From assembly GCF_030403745.1 (NCBI RefSeq), contig NZ_JAQMWP010000003.1:496001-560000 (forward strand): a stretch of DNA of 64,000 bases, read 5' to 3'. Origin of the DNA: Streptomyces sp. S.PB5. Lineage in GTDB: Bacteria > Actinomycetota > Actinomycetes > Streptomycetales > Streptomycetaceae. Below are positions 52,623 through 61,292 of the stretch, piece after piece (the first letter of the stretch is position 1; the number at the start of each line of letters is the position of its first letter). The notes beneath the pieces were generated by a model that worked only from the letters and a program-made list of their open reading frames with translations, had not been told where the DNA came from and ran no database searches. Both the position numbers and the translations under genes were made by a program.

Positions 52623-53756
52623 ATGCGTGTCGTCATCGTGACTGAATCCTTTCCCCCCGATGTGAACGGCGTGGCCCACTGCGCGCTCCAGACCGCCCGG
52701 CACCTCGTGGATCGCGGTCACTCTCCGCTCGTCGTCGCGCCGGCCACCGCCGCCGGTACCGGGCCGGGGGCCGATTCCCTCGCGCCCTGCCCTGTCGTCC
52801 GAGTCCCCTCCCTACCGCTTCCGGGCTATCCCCAGGTCCGCGTCGCCCTCCCCAGCCGACGCGTCGCCGCGGCCATCACCGAGCACCGCGCCGACATCGT
52901 CCACCTGGCCAGCCCCTTCGTCCTCGGCGTGCGCGGCATGGCCGCCGCCGCCCGGCTCGGCATCCCCGCCGTGGCCGTCTACCAGACCGACCTCGCGGGC
53001 TACGCCCGCACCTATGTGCACGCCGGTGAAGCGGCCGCTTGGCGCCGCATCCGCTCCGTCCACGCCGCCGCCAACCTCACCCTCGCCCCGTCCAGCGCCG
53101 CCCTGCACGACCTGGAGTCCCACGGCGTCCCCCGGGTCAAGCTCTGGCCGCGCGGCGTGGACACCGTCCGCTTCCGCCCCGCGCTGCGCGACGAGAACCT
53201 GCGCCGCGAACTCGCCCCGAACGGCGAGCTGATCGTCGGCTATGTCGGGCGGCTCGCCCCCGAGAAGCAGGTCGAGCTCCTGGCCGGCGTGTGCGGCCTG
53301 GAGGGCGTCCGCGTCGTGGTGGTGGGCGACGGGCCGAGCGAGCCCCAGCTCCAGGAGTCCTTGCCGGGCGCGGTCTTCCTGGGCCGCCGTACCGGCGACG
53401 AACTCGCCCGGATCTTCGCCTCCTTGGACGTCTTCGCGCACACTGGTCCCTTCGAGACCTTCTGCCAGACCGTGCAGGAGGCCATGGCCAGCGGGGTGCC
53501 CGTCGTCGCGCCCGCCGCCGGCGGCCCGCTGGACCTGGTCGCCCACGGGCGCACCGGCCTGCTGGTCCCGCCGCGCGACGCGGCCGCCGTACGGGACGCC
53601 GTGTGGGCCCTGGCCGCCGACCCCGGCCTGCGGGCCGCCTACGGCTCCGCGGCGCGCGCCACGGTCGAGGGCCGCACCTGGGCCGCCGTCGGCGACCAGC
53701 TGATCGGCCACTACGCGAGCGTGCTCGCGGGGCGGCGGACGGCGGTGGCGGCATGA
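52623..53756 (+). CDS. GT4-family glycosyltransferase (MgtA-like mannosyltransferase candidate)
   Basis: 377 aa. GT-B fold: N-terminal VVIVTESFPPDVNGVAHCALQTARHL with the DVNGV loop, SPFVLGVRGMAAA; C-terminal domain with IVGYVGRLAPEKQVELLA, VVVVGDGPSEPQL and an E-x7-E-like site FETFCQTVQEAMASGVPVVAPAAGG that binds the nucleotide sugar. This resembles GDP-mannose-dependent mannosyltransferases of the MgtA/PimB' type in actinobacteria. It overlaps the next gene (ATGA), so a two-enzyme glycosylation unit with the SGNH hydrolase is likely. Cytoplasmic, membrane-associated. Confidence 0.88.
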   Translation: MRVVIVTESFPPDVNGVAHCALQTARHLVDRGHSPLVVAPATAAGTGPGADSLAPCPVVRVPSLPLPGYPQVRVALPSRRVAAAITEHRADIVHLASPFVLGVRGMAAAARLGIPAVAVYQTDLAGYARTYVHAGEAAAWRRIRSVHAAANLTLAPSSAALHDLESHGVPRVKLWPRGVDTVRFRPALRDENLRRELAPNGELIVGYVGRLAPEKQVELLAGVCGLEGVRVVVVGDGPSEPQLQESLPGAVFLGRRTGDELARIFASLDVFAHTGPFETFCQTVQEAMASGVPVVAPAAGGPLDLVAHGRTGLLVPPRDAAAVRDAVWALAADPGLRAAYGSAARATVEGRTWAAVGDQLIGHYASVLAGRRTAVAA

Positions 53757-54925
53757 GCGCCTCGCGGATGGACGCCGGCGCGCCTTCGCTGCGGATCGTG
53801 CGCCTGGCGAACTTCGTCGCGCCCGCCTCGGGCGGTCTGCGCACCGCGCTGCGCGAGCTGGGCAAGGGATACCGGGCGGCCGGACACGAGTCCGTGCTGG
53901 TCGTGCCGGGCGAGCGGGTGAGCGACGTCCAGACCGAGCAGGGGCGCGTGATCACCCTGCCCGGTCCGCTGCTGCCCGGCACCGGCGGCTACCGCGTGCT
54001 CGCCGACAAGCGGCGGGTGGCCCGGCTGCTGGAGGAACTGGCGCCGGACCGCCTGGAGGTCTCCGACCGCACGACGCTCAGGTGGACCGGCAGGTGGGCC
54101 CGGCGGGCCCGGGTGCCCGCCGTGATGGTCTCCCACGAGACCGCCGACGGAGTACTGCGCACCTGGGGCGTTCCGGAAGGCGCGGCCCGGAGGGCTGCCG
54201 ATGCCCTCAACGTCCGTACGGCACACACGTACGCGCGCGTGGTGTGCACCACCGAGTTCGCCGAGCGCGAGTTCGTGCGGATCGGGGCACGCAATGTCGT
54301 ACGGGCCCCGCTGGGCGTCGATCTGGTCGAACGGCACCCCGCGCTGGCCGACCCGGGGCTGCGGGCCCGCTACGCGCGCGAGGACGAGACGCTGCTCGTG
54401 ACGTGCACCCGGCTGTCGGTGGAGAAACGGCCCGGCACGGCCCTGGACGCCCTGGAGGCGCTCGTACGGCGCGGGCGGCGGGCGGTGCTGGTGGTGGCCG
54501 GGGACGGCCCGCTGCGGGCACGGCTGGAGCACCGGGCGCGCGAGCGCGGCCTGCCGGTCGTCTTCCTCGGGCACGTCTCCGACCGCGGGCTCCTCGGGGC
54601 ACTCCAGGCCTCAGCTGACGTGTGCCTGGCTCCGGGGCCCGCTGAAACGTTCGGGCTCGCCGCGCTGGAGGCGATGGCGTGCGGTACGCCCGTCGTGGCG
54701 AGCGCGTCTTCCGCGTTGCCCGAGGTGATCGGGTCCGCGGGGGCCGTCGCGGCGGATCACGGGGGTGCGTTCGCGGACGCCGTGGAGATGCTGCTGGAAC
54801 GGCCGCCGGGCGACCGGCGCAGCGCCGCACGCGCGCGTGCGGAGTGCTTCGGATGGCGTGCGGCGGTGGAGGCGTTCCTCGCCGCGCACGACGTGCCGGT
54901 TTCCGTGCCCGAGGGCGTGCGATGA
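53753..54925 (+). CDS. GT4-family glycosyltransferase
   Basis: 390 aa, ATG overlapping the upstream stop. GT-B features: VRLANFVAPASGGLRTALRELGKGY, VVSHETADGV and C-terminal LVTCTRLSVEKRPGTALDALEAL, VVAGDGPLRARLEHRA, PAETFGLAALEAMACGTPVVAS, the nucleotide-sugar E-x7-E. Distinct from the first enzyme in the operon, so probably adds a second sugar. Acceptor unknown; a glycolipid is plausible. Its stop overlaps the SGNH hydrolase start. Confidence 0.88.
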   Translation: MSASRMDAGAPSLRIVRLANFVAPASGGLRTALRELGKGYRAAGHESVLVVPGERVSDVQTEQGRVITLPGPLLPGTGGYRVLADKRRVARLLEELAPDRLEVSDRTTLRWTGRWARRARVPAVMVSHETADGVLRTWGVPEGAARRAADALNVRTAHTYARVVCTTEFAEREFVRIGARNVVRAPLGVDLVERHPALADPGLRARYAREDETLLVTCTRLSVEKRPGTALDALEALVRRGRRAVLVVAGDGPLRARLEHRARERGLPVVFLGHVSDRGLLGALQASADVCLAPGPAETFGLAALEAMACGTPVVASASSALPEVIGSAGAVAADHGGAFADAVEMLLERPPGDRRSAARARAECFGWRAAVEAFLAAHDVPVSVPEGVR

Positions 54926-55821
54926 GACCCGTTCGGTTCGTCGCCCTCGGTGACTCGCTCACCGAGGGCGTGGGTGATCCCGTCGGGGAGGGGTGGCGGG
55001 GATGGGCCGCGCTGCTTGCCGGTGGGCTCGGCGGTGATCTTGGTGACGGTTCTGGTGAGGGGCCTGGTGAGGGGCCTGGTGGCGGGGCCTCCTCCGGGGC
55101 CGTGGAGTTCACCAATCTCGCGGTGAGCGGTGCACAGACCCGCGACGTGCTGGAGCGGCAGCTGCCCGTCGGGCTCGCGTTGCGGCCGGATGTCGTGTCC
55201 GTGGTGGTCGGAGTCAATGACACTCTTCGCTGCACCTTCGACATCCACGCGGTGGCCTCGCGGCTCGATGCCGTGTACTCCGCCTTCGCCGCGCAGGGGG
55301 CGGTGATCCTCACGGCCTGTCTGCCGGATCCGGGGGCGATGCTCGGGCTGCCGGGGGCGTTGGCGCGGCCGCTGGCCCGGCGTCAGCGGGCGGTCAACAC
55401 GGTCGTGCACGCGCTGTCCGAGCGGTACGGGGCGGTGCATCTGCATGCCGCCGAGGGGGCCTGGCTCATGGACCGGGCCATGTGGAGCGCGGATCGGCTG
55501 CATCCGGGAGAGCGGGGACATCGGCAGCTGGCCGTGCGGTTTCACGCGTTGCTGGTGGAGGCGGGGCTCGCGACAGGGGCCGCGCCCTCGGCCGAGCCCG
55601 AGTTTCCCGTTCCCACCAAGTCCGCGAGCCTGTGGTGGCTGGCCACGGCGGGGACGGGGTGGGTGGCTCGGCGGTGTACGGATCTGTTGCCGCAGTTGTT
55701 GACGCTGGCGGTGGATGAGATGCGGCATCGGGCTCGGGGGACGAGTGCGGGGCTTGACTTGCGGGCGGCTGCTTCGGTCTCGGCGGCTTTGGCTGCTCTG
55801 TCTGTGGCTGAGGCGGCGTGA
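54922..55821 (+). CDS. SGNH/GDSL-family hydrolase
   Basis: 299 aa, ATG overlapping the upstream stop (ATGA). SGNH blocks: VALGDSLTEGVGD (catalytic Ser, about residue 12), NLAVSGAQTRDV (Gly block), VSVVVGVNDTL (Asn) and DRLHPGERGHRQLA (Asp and His). A Gly-Glu-Pro repeat (GSGEGPGEGPGGG, about 43-56) is inserted after the first block, encoded by a short DNA repeat. No signal peptide. An esterase or acyl-hydrolase/transferase that may modify the product of the two glycosyltransferases. Confidence 0.9.
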   Translation: MRPVRFVALGDSLTEGVGDPVGEGWRGWAALLAGGLGGDLGDGSGEGPGEGPGGGASSGAVEFTNLAVSGAQTRDVLERQLPVGLALRPDVVSVVVGVNDTLRCTFDIHAVASRLDAVYSAFAAQGAVILTACLPDPGAMLGLPGALARPLARRQRAVNTVVHALSERYGAVHLHAAEGAWLMDRAMWSADRLHPGERGHRQLAVRFHALLVEAGLATGAAPSAEPEFPVPTKSASLWWLATAGTGWVARRCTDLLPQLLTLAVDEMRHRARGTSAGLDLRAAASVSAALAALSVAEAA

Positions 55822-55844
55822 GCGTCTTCGTCTGCGGGTGCGTG

Positions 55845-55892
55845 GGGGCTGGTCGCGCTCACGCGGCGGTAGCCGCACATCGACACAGCCCC
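55845..55892. repeat. 48-bp hairpin element, copy 2 (opposite orientation)
   Basis: GGGGCTGGTCGCGCTCACGC opens it and ATCGACACAGCCCC closes it. Its reverse complement matches the 48209-48256 element at about 42 of 48 positions. It lies 23 bases past the SGNH stop and 15 from the pxpC stop, between converging genes, and probably works as a two-way terminator. Confidence 0.85.
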
Positions 55893-55907
55893 GCCCCCCT
55901 GAGCCTG

Positions 55908-56777
55908 TTATCGCCTGCCTACTTCTGTGAAGCGCACCGGAGTGCCTGGTACGGCCTGGGCCGCTGCTGCGAGGTCCTGGGTGCGGACCACCGCGATCAC
56001 CGGGTAGCCCCCGGTCGTCGGATGGTCCGCCAGGAACACCACCGGGCGGCCGTCCGGTGGGACCTGGATCGCGCCCAACACCATGCCCTCGCTCGGGAGT
56101 TCGCCCGGGACCGCCCGTTCCAGAGCCGGGCCCTCCGTGCGCAGGCCGATGCGGTTGCTCGCGGGGGACACGCGATAGGTGCGGGACATGAAGGTGCGGA
56201 GCGCCTCGCGCGTGAACCAGTCGTCGCGGGGGCCCGGCGTCACCCGTAGGACCAGTTCCGCCGGGGGCGCCGGCTGGGGAGCGACGTCCACGCGCGCGTG
56301 GAGCTCCGTCGGGGTGCCCAGAGGCAGGACCGCGCCGTCCGTCAGGGGTGGGGGGCCCAGGCCTGACAGAAGGTCTGTGGAGCGGCTGCCCAGGACCGGG
56401 TCGACGGTGATGCCGCCGGAGACGGCCACATAGGTGCGCAGGCCGGAGATGGCGGTGCCGATGTCCAGGACGGCGCCTGCGGGGACCAGGACCGGCGCTC
56501 CCCAGGGGGCCGGGCGGCCGTCCACCGTGACCGGGCAGGGGGCGCCGCCGACGGCGGCGGTGACCGTCGAGCGGGGGCGTACGGCACAGCCGTTGAGGGT
56601 GGTCTCCAGGACGGCCGCCTCCGGCGGATTGCCGACCAGGCGGTTGACGAGCGTCGCCGCAGGGCCGTCCAGGGCTCCCGAGCGGGGGACACCCAGGTGG
56701 GCGTGGCCCGGGCGGCCCCGGTCCTGCACCGTCGTCAGGGCGCCCGCTCGTACGACGGCGAGCGCGCGGTCCGTCAT
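55908..56777 (-). CDS. pxpC: 5-oxoprolinase subunit PxpC (KipA-like, biotin-dependent carboxyltransferase family)
   Basis: 289 aa from ATG 56777, overlapping the pxpB stop. AHS2-type motifs: VVRAGALTTVQDRGRPGHAHLGVPRSGALD, YVAVSGGITVDPVLGSRSTDLLSG, and VVFLADHPTTGGYPVIAVV near the C-terminus. In E. coli and B. subtilis PxpA, PxpB and PxpC together hydrolyse 5-oxoproline to glutamate using ATP. All three genes are present here and translationally coupled. Confidence 0.94.
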   Translation of the reverse strand: MTDRALAVVRAGALTTVQDRGRPGHAHLGVPRSGALDGPAATLVNRLVGNPPEAAVLETTLNGCAVRPRSTVTAAVGGAPCPVTVDGRPAPWGAPVLVPAGAVLDIGTAISGLRTYVAVSGGITVDPVLGSRSTDLLSGLGPPPLTDGAVLPLGTPTELHARVDVAPQPAPPAELVLRVTPGPRDDWFTREALRTFMSRTYRVSPASNRIGLRTEGPALERAVPGELPSEGMVLGAIQVPPDGRPVVFLADHPTTGGYPVIAVVRTQDLAAAAQAVPGTPVRFTEVGRR

Positions 56778-57397
56778 GCCGCACCCACCGGAAGGAACTT
56801 CACGCGCGTGCCCGGCGACAGCAGAGCGGCCGGCACGCGCGCGTGGTCCCACAGAACCGTGTCCGTGGTGCCGATCAGCTGCCAGCCGCCCGGGGACGAG
56901 CGGGGGTACACGCCCGTGTAGGGGCCCGCGAGGGCTACCGAACCGGGTGGGACGGAGGTGCGTGGAGTCGCTCGGCGCGGGACGTCGTAGTGGGCGGGCA
57001 GGCCCGTGAGGTAGCCGAAACCGGGGGCGAAACCGCAGAAGGCCACGGTGAATTCGGTGTTCGCGTGGATGCGGGCCACCTCGTGGGGTGCCACGCCCCA
57101 GTGGGCGGCGACGTCGGCCAGGTCCGGGCCGTCGTAGCGCACGGGGAGTTCGACGACGTCACGCGCGCGTGGGGGAGCGGGCGCTACGGCGGAGGCGGTC
57201 AGTTCGCCGGCCAGTCGGGCCGGGTCGGTGAGGCCGTCGAGGAGGACCGTGCGGGCCGCGGGGACGATCTCGGTCGCGGCCAGCGAGCCCTCCGCGCGGC
57301 GCCGCACCAGCTCCGCGTGGAGGGCCCGGGCCTCCTCGTCCGAGGAGACCTCGACGAGCAGTGCGCCGTCGCCGACGGGCAGCGCCCTCATGCTCAT
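56774..57397 (-). CDS. pxpB: 5-oxoprolinase subunit PxpB (KipI-like)
   Basis: 207 aa, ATG 57397 overlapping the pxpA stop by 4 bases. AHS1-type motifs: VELPVRYDGPDLADVAAHWGV, HANTEFTVAFCGFAPGFGYLTGLP, RRATPRTSVPPGSVALAG and GGWQLIG. The CGFAPGFGYL block with the invariant Cys and the PPGSVALAG block are diagnostic. It works with PxpC. Confidence 0.94.
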   Translation of the reverse strand: MSMRALPVGDGALLVEVSSDEEARALHAELVRRRAEGSLAATEIVPAARTVLLDGLTDPARLAGELTASAVAPAPPRARDVVELPVRYDGPDLADVAAHWGVAPHEVARIHANTEFTVAFCGFAPGFGYLTGLPAHYDVPRRATPRTSVPPGSVALAGPYTGVYPRSSPGGWQLIGTTDTVLWDHARVPAALLSPGTRVKFLPVGAA

Positions 57398-58152
57398 GCG
57401 AAGGCCTCCACGCGGACGCCCGACTCCGCCAGCCGCGCCCGGACCCGGCGGGCCAGCTCCACGGCGCCCGGTGTGTCCCCGTGCAGACACAGCGAGCGCG
57501 CGCGGACCTCGATGCGCGTCCCGGAGTGCGAGGTGACGGCCCCGTCCCGGGCGAGTCCCACCGAGCGCTCCACGACGGCCGCCGGATCGGTGACCACGGC
57601 ACCCTCCTCGCCGCGCGGCACCAGTCGGCCCTCCTCGGTGTAGGCGCGGTCCGCGAAGGCTTCCGTGACCACCGGGAGGCCCGCCTTGCCTGCCAGTTCC
57701 AGCAGGCGGGAGCCCGGCAGGCCGAGCACCGGCAGGGCCGGGTCCGCCAGGAGCACGCCGTCGACGACCGCGCCGGCCTGCTCCTCGTCGTGCACGACCC
57801 GGTTGTAGAGCGCGCCGTGCGGCTTGACGTACGACACGCGCGTGCCCGCCGCGCGCGCGAAGACCTCCAGGGCGCCGATCTGGTACGCCACCTCGGCCGC
57901 CAGTTCGGCGGGCGGCACGTCCATCGCGCGCCGCCCGAACCCGGCCAGGTCCCGGTAGGAGACCTGGGCGCCGATCCGTACGCCGCGCTCGGCCGCCAGC
58001 TCGCACACCCGCCGCATGGTGGCCGCGTCCCCGGCGTGGAAGCCACAGGCCACATTGGCGCTGGTGACGACCGACAGCAGCTGTTCGTCGTCGGTGAGCT
58101 GCCAGCGGCCGAAGCCCTCGCCGAGGTCGGCGTTGAGATCGATCGAGGTCAT
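57394..58152 (-). CDS. pxpA: 5-oxoprolinase subunit PxpA (LamB/YcsF family)
   Basis: 252 aa. LamB_YcsF landmarks: MTSIDLNADLGEGFGRW, SVVTSANVACGFHAGDAATM, VSYVKPHGALYNRVVHDE, AYTEEGRLVPRGEEGAVV and CLHGDTPGAVELARRV. It binds 5-oxoproline and cooperates with PxpB/PxpC. It starts 45 bases after the hydro-lyase-family gene. Overlaps pxpB by 4 bases. Confidence 0.95.
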   Translation of the reverse strand: MTSIDLNADLGEGFGRWQLTDDEQLLSVVTSANVACGFHAGDAATMRRVCELAAERGVRIGAQVSYRDLAGFGRRAMDVPPAELAAEVAYQIGALEVFARAAGTRVSYVKPHGALYNRVVHDEEQAGAVVDGVLLADPALPVLGLPGSRLLELAGKAGLPVVTEAFADRAYTEEGRLVPRGEEGAVVTDPAAVVERSVGLARDGAVTSHSGTRIEVRARSLCLHGDTPGAVELARRVRARLAESGVRVEAFA

Positions 58153-58196
58153 GGAACTTCCGTGTCTCCTTCTCGGACCCTTGCGTGAGCCGTCGT

Positions 58197-59018
58197 TCAG
58201 GCCACGCGGTACTGCTGGTCGCGCGCGTCGGTGAGAAACATCTGGCCCGGCGCGTGGGTGATGGCGAACGGCGGGCGCGAGGCCATCACCGCGGCCTGCG
58301 GGGTCACCCCGCAGGCCCAGAACACCGGGATGTCGTCCGGCGCGAGCTCCACCGGATCACCGAAGTCGGGGCTCTCCAGGTCGAAGATGCCCAGGGTCGA
58401 CGGGTCGCCGCAGTGGACGGGGCCGCCGTGCACCGCCGGGAGCAGACTGCTCTCCCGGATCGCCGCCGACAGATGCTGCGGCGGCACCGGGCGCATCGAC
58501 ACCACCATCGGGCCGTGCAGGCGTCCCGCCGGGCGGCACTGCCAGCTGGTCTCGTACATCGGGACGTTGCGACCCTGCTCCAGGTGCCGGAGCGGGACGC
58601 CCGCCTCGCTCAGCGCCCACTCGAAGGTGAAGCTGCAGCCGATCAGGAACGACACCAGGTCCTCGCGCCAGTGCGCCCGGACGTCGGTCGGCTCGTCCAC
58701 CAGTTCGCCGTCCTGCCACACCCGGTAGCGCGGCAGATCGGTGCGCAGATCGGCGCCCTCGGCCAGCACGGTCGTGTGCGAACCGGCGTCCGTGACGTCG
58801 AGCACCGGGCAGGGCTTCGGGTTGCGCTGGCAGAACAGCAGCATGTCGTACGCCCAGTCCGCGGGCACCGAGATCAGGTTGACCTGGGTGTGGCCCGCCG
58901 CGACCCCCGCGGTGGGGCCGGTCAGGCCCGCCCGGAAGCGGTTCCGGGCGTTCCGCGGGCTCCACGCGTGCGCGTGCTCGTCGACGAGGGTCAGGGAGCG
59001 GTCTTCCGTACGGTTCAC
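58197..59018 (-). CDS. D-glutamate cyclase/putative hydro-lyase family protein (DUF1445)
   Basis: 273 aa from GTG 59018, with AAAGGAG just upstream. Family motifs: [108 protein letters not shown]. The WACGVTPQ block is the most conserved part. Mammalian members convert D-glutamate to 5-oxo-D-proline (established for the mouse/human DGLUCY protein). Next to a full PxpABC set, this suggests a D-glutamate to 5-oxoproline to glutamate route, although PxpABC's stereospecificity is a problem to test. The stop of the MFS gene upstream overlaps its start. Confidence 0.92.
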   Translation of the reverse strand: MNRTEDRSLTLVDEHAHAWSPRNARNRFRAGLTGPTAGVAAGHTQVNLISVPADWAYDMLLFCQRNPKPCPVLDVTDAGSHTTVLAEGADLRTDLPRYRVWQDGELVDEPTDVRAHWREDLVSFLIGCSFTFEWALSEAGVPLRHLEQGRNVPMYETSWQCRPAGRLHGPMVVSMRPVPPQHLSAAIRESSLLPAVHGGPVHCGDPSTLGIFDLESPDFGDPVELAPDDIPVFWACGVTPQAAVMASRPPFAITHAPGQMFLTDARDQQYRVA

Positions 59019-60310
59019 GCGAGCTCCTTTCCACGCGTCTCCGGCAGGCCGAGAAGAGCCAGCGCGGCGATGCCGTAACCGATCGCGCCGAAGACCAGCG
59101 CACCGCCCACGCCCCAGCTGTCGGCCAGGAAGCCGACCGTGGTGGGGAAGACGGCGCCGACGGCGCGTCCTGCGTTGTACGTGAAGCCCTGTCCCGTGCC
59201 GCGCACCGCCGTCGGGTACAGCTCGGCCAGGAAGGAGCCGAAGCCGCTGAAGATCGCCGACATGCAGAACCCGAGCGGGAAGCCGAGCACCAGGAGCAGG
59301 GTGTTGGAGCCCTCCGGGATGTTGCCGTACGCCAGGATGCAGAGGGCGGAGAGCAGGGCGAAGAGCCAGATGTTGCGGCGGCGGCCCAGGCGGTCCGTGA
59401 GGTAGCCGCCGGTCAGGTAGCCGAGGAAGGCTCCGGAGATCAGGAACGTCAGATAGCCGCCGGTGCCGACGACCGACAGACCGCGATCGCTCTTGAGGTA
59501 CGTCGGGACCCAGGTGGCGAGCGTGTAGTAGCCGCCCTGGACGCCGGTGGAGAGCAGGCCCGCGAAGATCGTCGTCCGCAGCAGGCCGGGCTTGAAGATC
59601 GTGGTGAAGGAGGTCTGTCCGGCGCTCTTCTCGCGGACCGCGACGGCCTCGGGCGCGTCCTGCACACGGCGGCGCATCCAGACGATGAGCAGGGCGGGCA
59701 GGGCGCCCGTCCAGAACATCACGCGCCAGGCGGTGCCGTCGTCGAAGACCGAGAAGACCAGCGTGTAGACGATCACGGCCAGACCCCAGCCGACCGCCCA
59801 CGAGCTCTGGATCACGCCGAGCGTGCGGCCCCGGTGCTTCGCGCTCGCGTACTCGGCGACCAGGATCGCGCCGACCGCCCACTCGCCGCCGAAGCCGAGA
59901 CCCTGGAGGGCGCGGAAGACCAGCAGCGACTCGAAGTTGGGGGCGAAGCCGCAGGCGACGGTGAAGACCGCGTAGGTGATCACCGTGATCATCAGGGCCC
60001 GGACCCGGCCGACCCGGTCGGCCAGTACGCCCGCGAGGGCCCCGCCGACGCCGGAGGCCAGCAGGGTGACGGTGGTGAAGAGGCCGGTCTGGCCGCTGTC
60101 CAGGCCGAAGTACGCGGCCAGCGCGACCATGCTGAGCGGCAGCGTGAAGTAGTCGTACGAGTCGAGGGCATAGCCGCCGAACGCGCCGGCGAAGGCGCGG
60201 CGGCCGCGCGGACCGAGAGCGCGGAACCAGGCCAACGCCCCGTCGTCGGCGGGGCGTTCGTCGGTCGTGGGGTGAGCGGAGAGGGCCTGCTGTGGAGGAG
60301 TCGTGCTCAT
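59015..60310 (-). CDS. MFS transporter (aromatic acid/carboxylate-type)
   Basis: 431 aa from ATG 60310, with GAGG upstream. About 12 membrane segments; after helix 2 [26 protein letters not shown] and the [17 protein letters not shown] region resemble MFS permeases for small carboxylates. It is the first gene of the five-gene pxp operon and is likely to import 5-oxoproline, D-glutamate or a related acid (inference). Confidence 0.9.
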   Translation of the reverse strand: MSTTPPQQALSAHPTTDERPADDGALAWFRALGPRGRRAFAGAFGGYALDSYDYFTLPLSMVALAAYFGLDSGQTGLFTTVTLLASGVGGALAGVLADRVGRVRALMITVITYAVFTVACGFAPNFESLLVFRALQGLGFGGEWAVGAILVAEYASAKHRGRTLGVIQSSWAVGWGLAVIVYTLVFSVFDDGTAWRVMFWTGALPALLIVWMRRRVQDAPEAVAVREKSAGQTSFTTIFKPGLLRTTIFAGLLSTGVQGGYYTLATWVPTYLKSDRGLSVVGTGGYLTFLISGAFLGYLTGGYLTDRLGRRRNIWLFALLSALCILAYGNIPEGSNTLLLVLGFPLGFCMSAIFSGFGSFLAELYPTAVRGTGQGFTYNAGRAVGAVFPTTVGFLADSWGVGGALVFGAIGYGIAALALLGLPETRGKELA

Positions 60311-60337
60311 GTGCACCTCGCAGTGGGAGGACGGAGG

Positions 60338-60430
60338 GTGCGGGACTGAGCCGTGCGGTGCGGGAACGGGCGGTGCCGTGGGGTGCGGGAACGAGGGGTG
60401 CCGTGGGGTGCGGTGTCGTGCGGTTCGTAG
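60338..60430. repeat. Short tandem repeat upstream of the pxp operon
   Basis: GGTGCGGGAACGGGCGGTGC-like units start at 60338, 60357, 60382 and 60407 (spacings 19, 25, 25). They lie in the 5' region of the MFS gene transcript, between its start and the operator. Confidence 0.7.
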
Positions 60431-60438
60431 CAAGGTAG

Positions 60439-60457
60439 AGGATCGTTGAACGATCCT
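60439..60457. promoter_or_regulatory. Operator for FCD GntR regulator
   Basis: AGGATCGTT-G-AACGATCCT is a perfect 9-bp inverted repeat around one base. It lies in the divergent region, 49 bases before the GntR start and 129 from the MFS start. The GTTGAAC centre is compatible with a FadR-type GntR operator. Confidence 0.78.
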
Positions 60458-60505
60458 TCAATACCCCTGTTGTTTCGTTCTCGTGTCTGCGGTTGAATTC
60501 CGGGC

Positions 60506-61201
60506 ATGGCAGAGCAGCTGACCGGACTGGCCGACGACCGGGCCCTCCTGGGCCGCACCAGCACCGCGGAACGGGTCGCGGACATCCTCAGAAGCCGCAT
60601 CGCCGAGGGCTATTTCCCGCCCGGCACCCGGCTGTCGGAGGACAGCATCGGAGGGGCGCTCGGGGTGTCCCGCAACACACTGCGCGAGGCGTTCCGGCTG
60701 CTCACGCATGAACGCCTGCTCGTCCACGAGCTCAACCGGGGCGTCTTCGTCCGGGTCCTCACGGTCGAGGACGTCGAGGACATCTACCGCACCCGGCGCC
60801 TCGTCGAGTGCGCGGTGGTGCGAGGGCTGGGCGAGCCGCCGTACGCCGGGGACGGGCTCGCGGACGCCGTCGCCGCCGGGCAGCGGGCGGTGCGTGAAGG
60901 TGACTGGAAAGCGTTGGGTACCGCCAACATCCACTTCCACCGGGAGCTGGTCGCGCTGGCGGGGAGCGAGCGCACGGACGAGCTGATGCGGAGCGTCTTC
61001 GCCGAACTCCGCCTCGCCTTCCACGTCGTCGACGACCCCAAGGCCCTGCACGAGCCGTACCTGGCGCGGAACCAGCAGATCCTGCAGGCCCTGGAGGCGG
61101 GCGACAAGGCGGCGGCCGAGAAGCTGCTCGCGACGTACCTCGACGACTCGCTGGAGCGAGTGGTCGAGGTGTACCGGCGGCGGGTGGGCGAGGACGGCTA
61201 G
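60506..61201 (+). CDS. GntR-family regulator with FCD domain
   Basis: 231 aa. N-terminal winged helix (about 20-85; [44 protein letters not shown]) and an FCD ligand-binding domain (about 95-220) with [26 protein letters not shown] and [18 protein letters not shown] carrying the likely metal/ligand residues. Divergent from the pxp operon with the operator between, so it probably senses 5-oxoproline, glutamate or a related acid (inference). Confidence 0.93.
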   Translation: MAEQLTGLADDRALLGRTSTAERVADILRSRIAEGYFPPGTRLSEDSIGGALGVSRNTLREAFRLLTHERLLVHELNRGVFVRVLTVEDVEDIYRTRRLVECAVVRGLGEPPYAGDGLADAVAAGQRAVREGDWKALGTANIHFHRELVALAGSERTDELMRSVFAELRLAFHVVDDPKALHEPYLARNQQILQALEAGDKAAAEKLLATYLDDSLERVVEVYRRRVGEDG

Positions 61202-61292
61202 CGTCCTGAACGCATCGGTGTCCCGGCCGTGACGCGGGGTCGCTTCTGTGACGTTTGGGTCGTTGTCAGACCGAGGCTCTAGTCTGTGCAGC

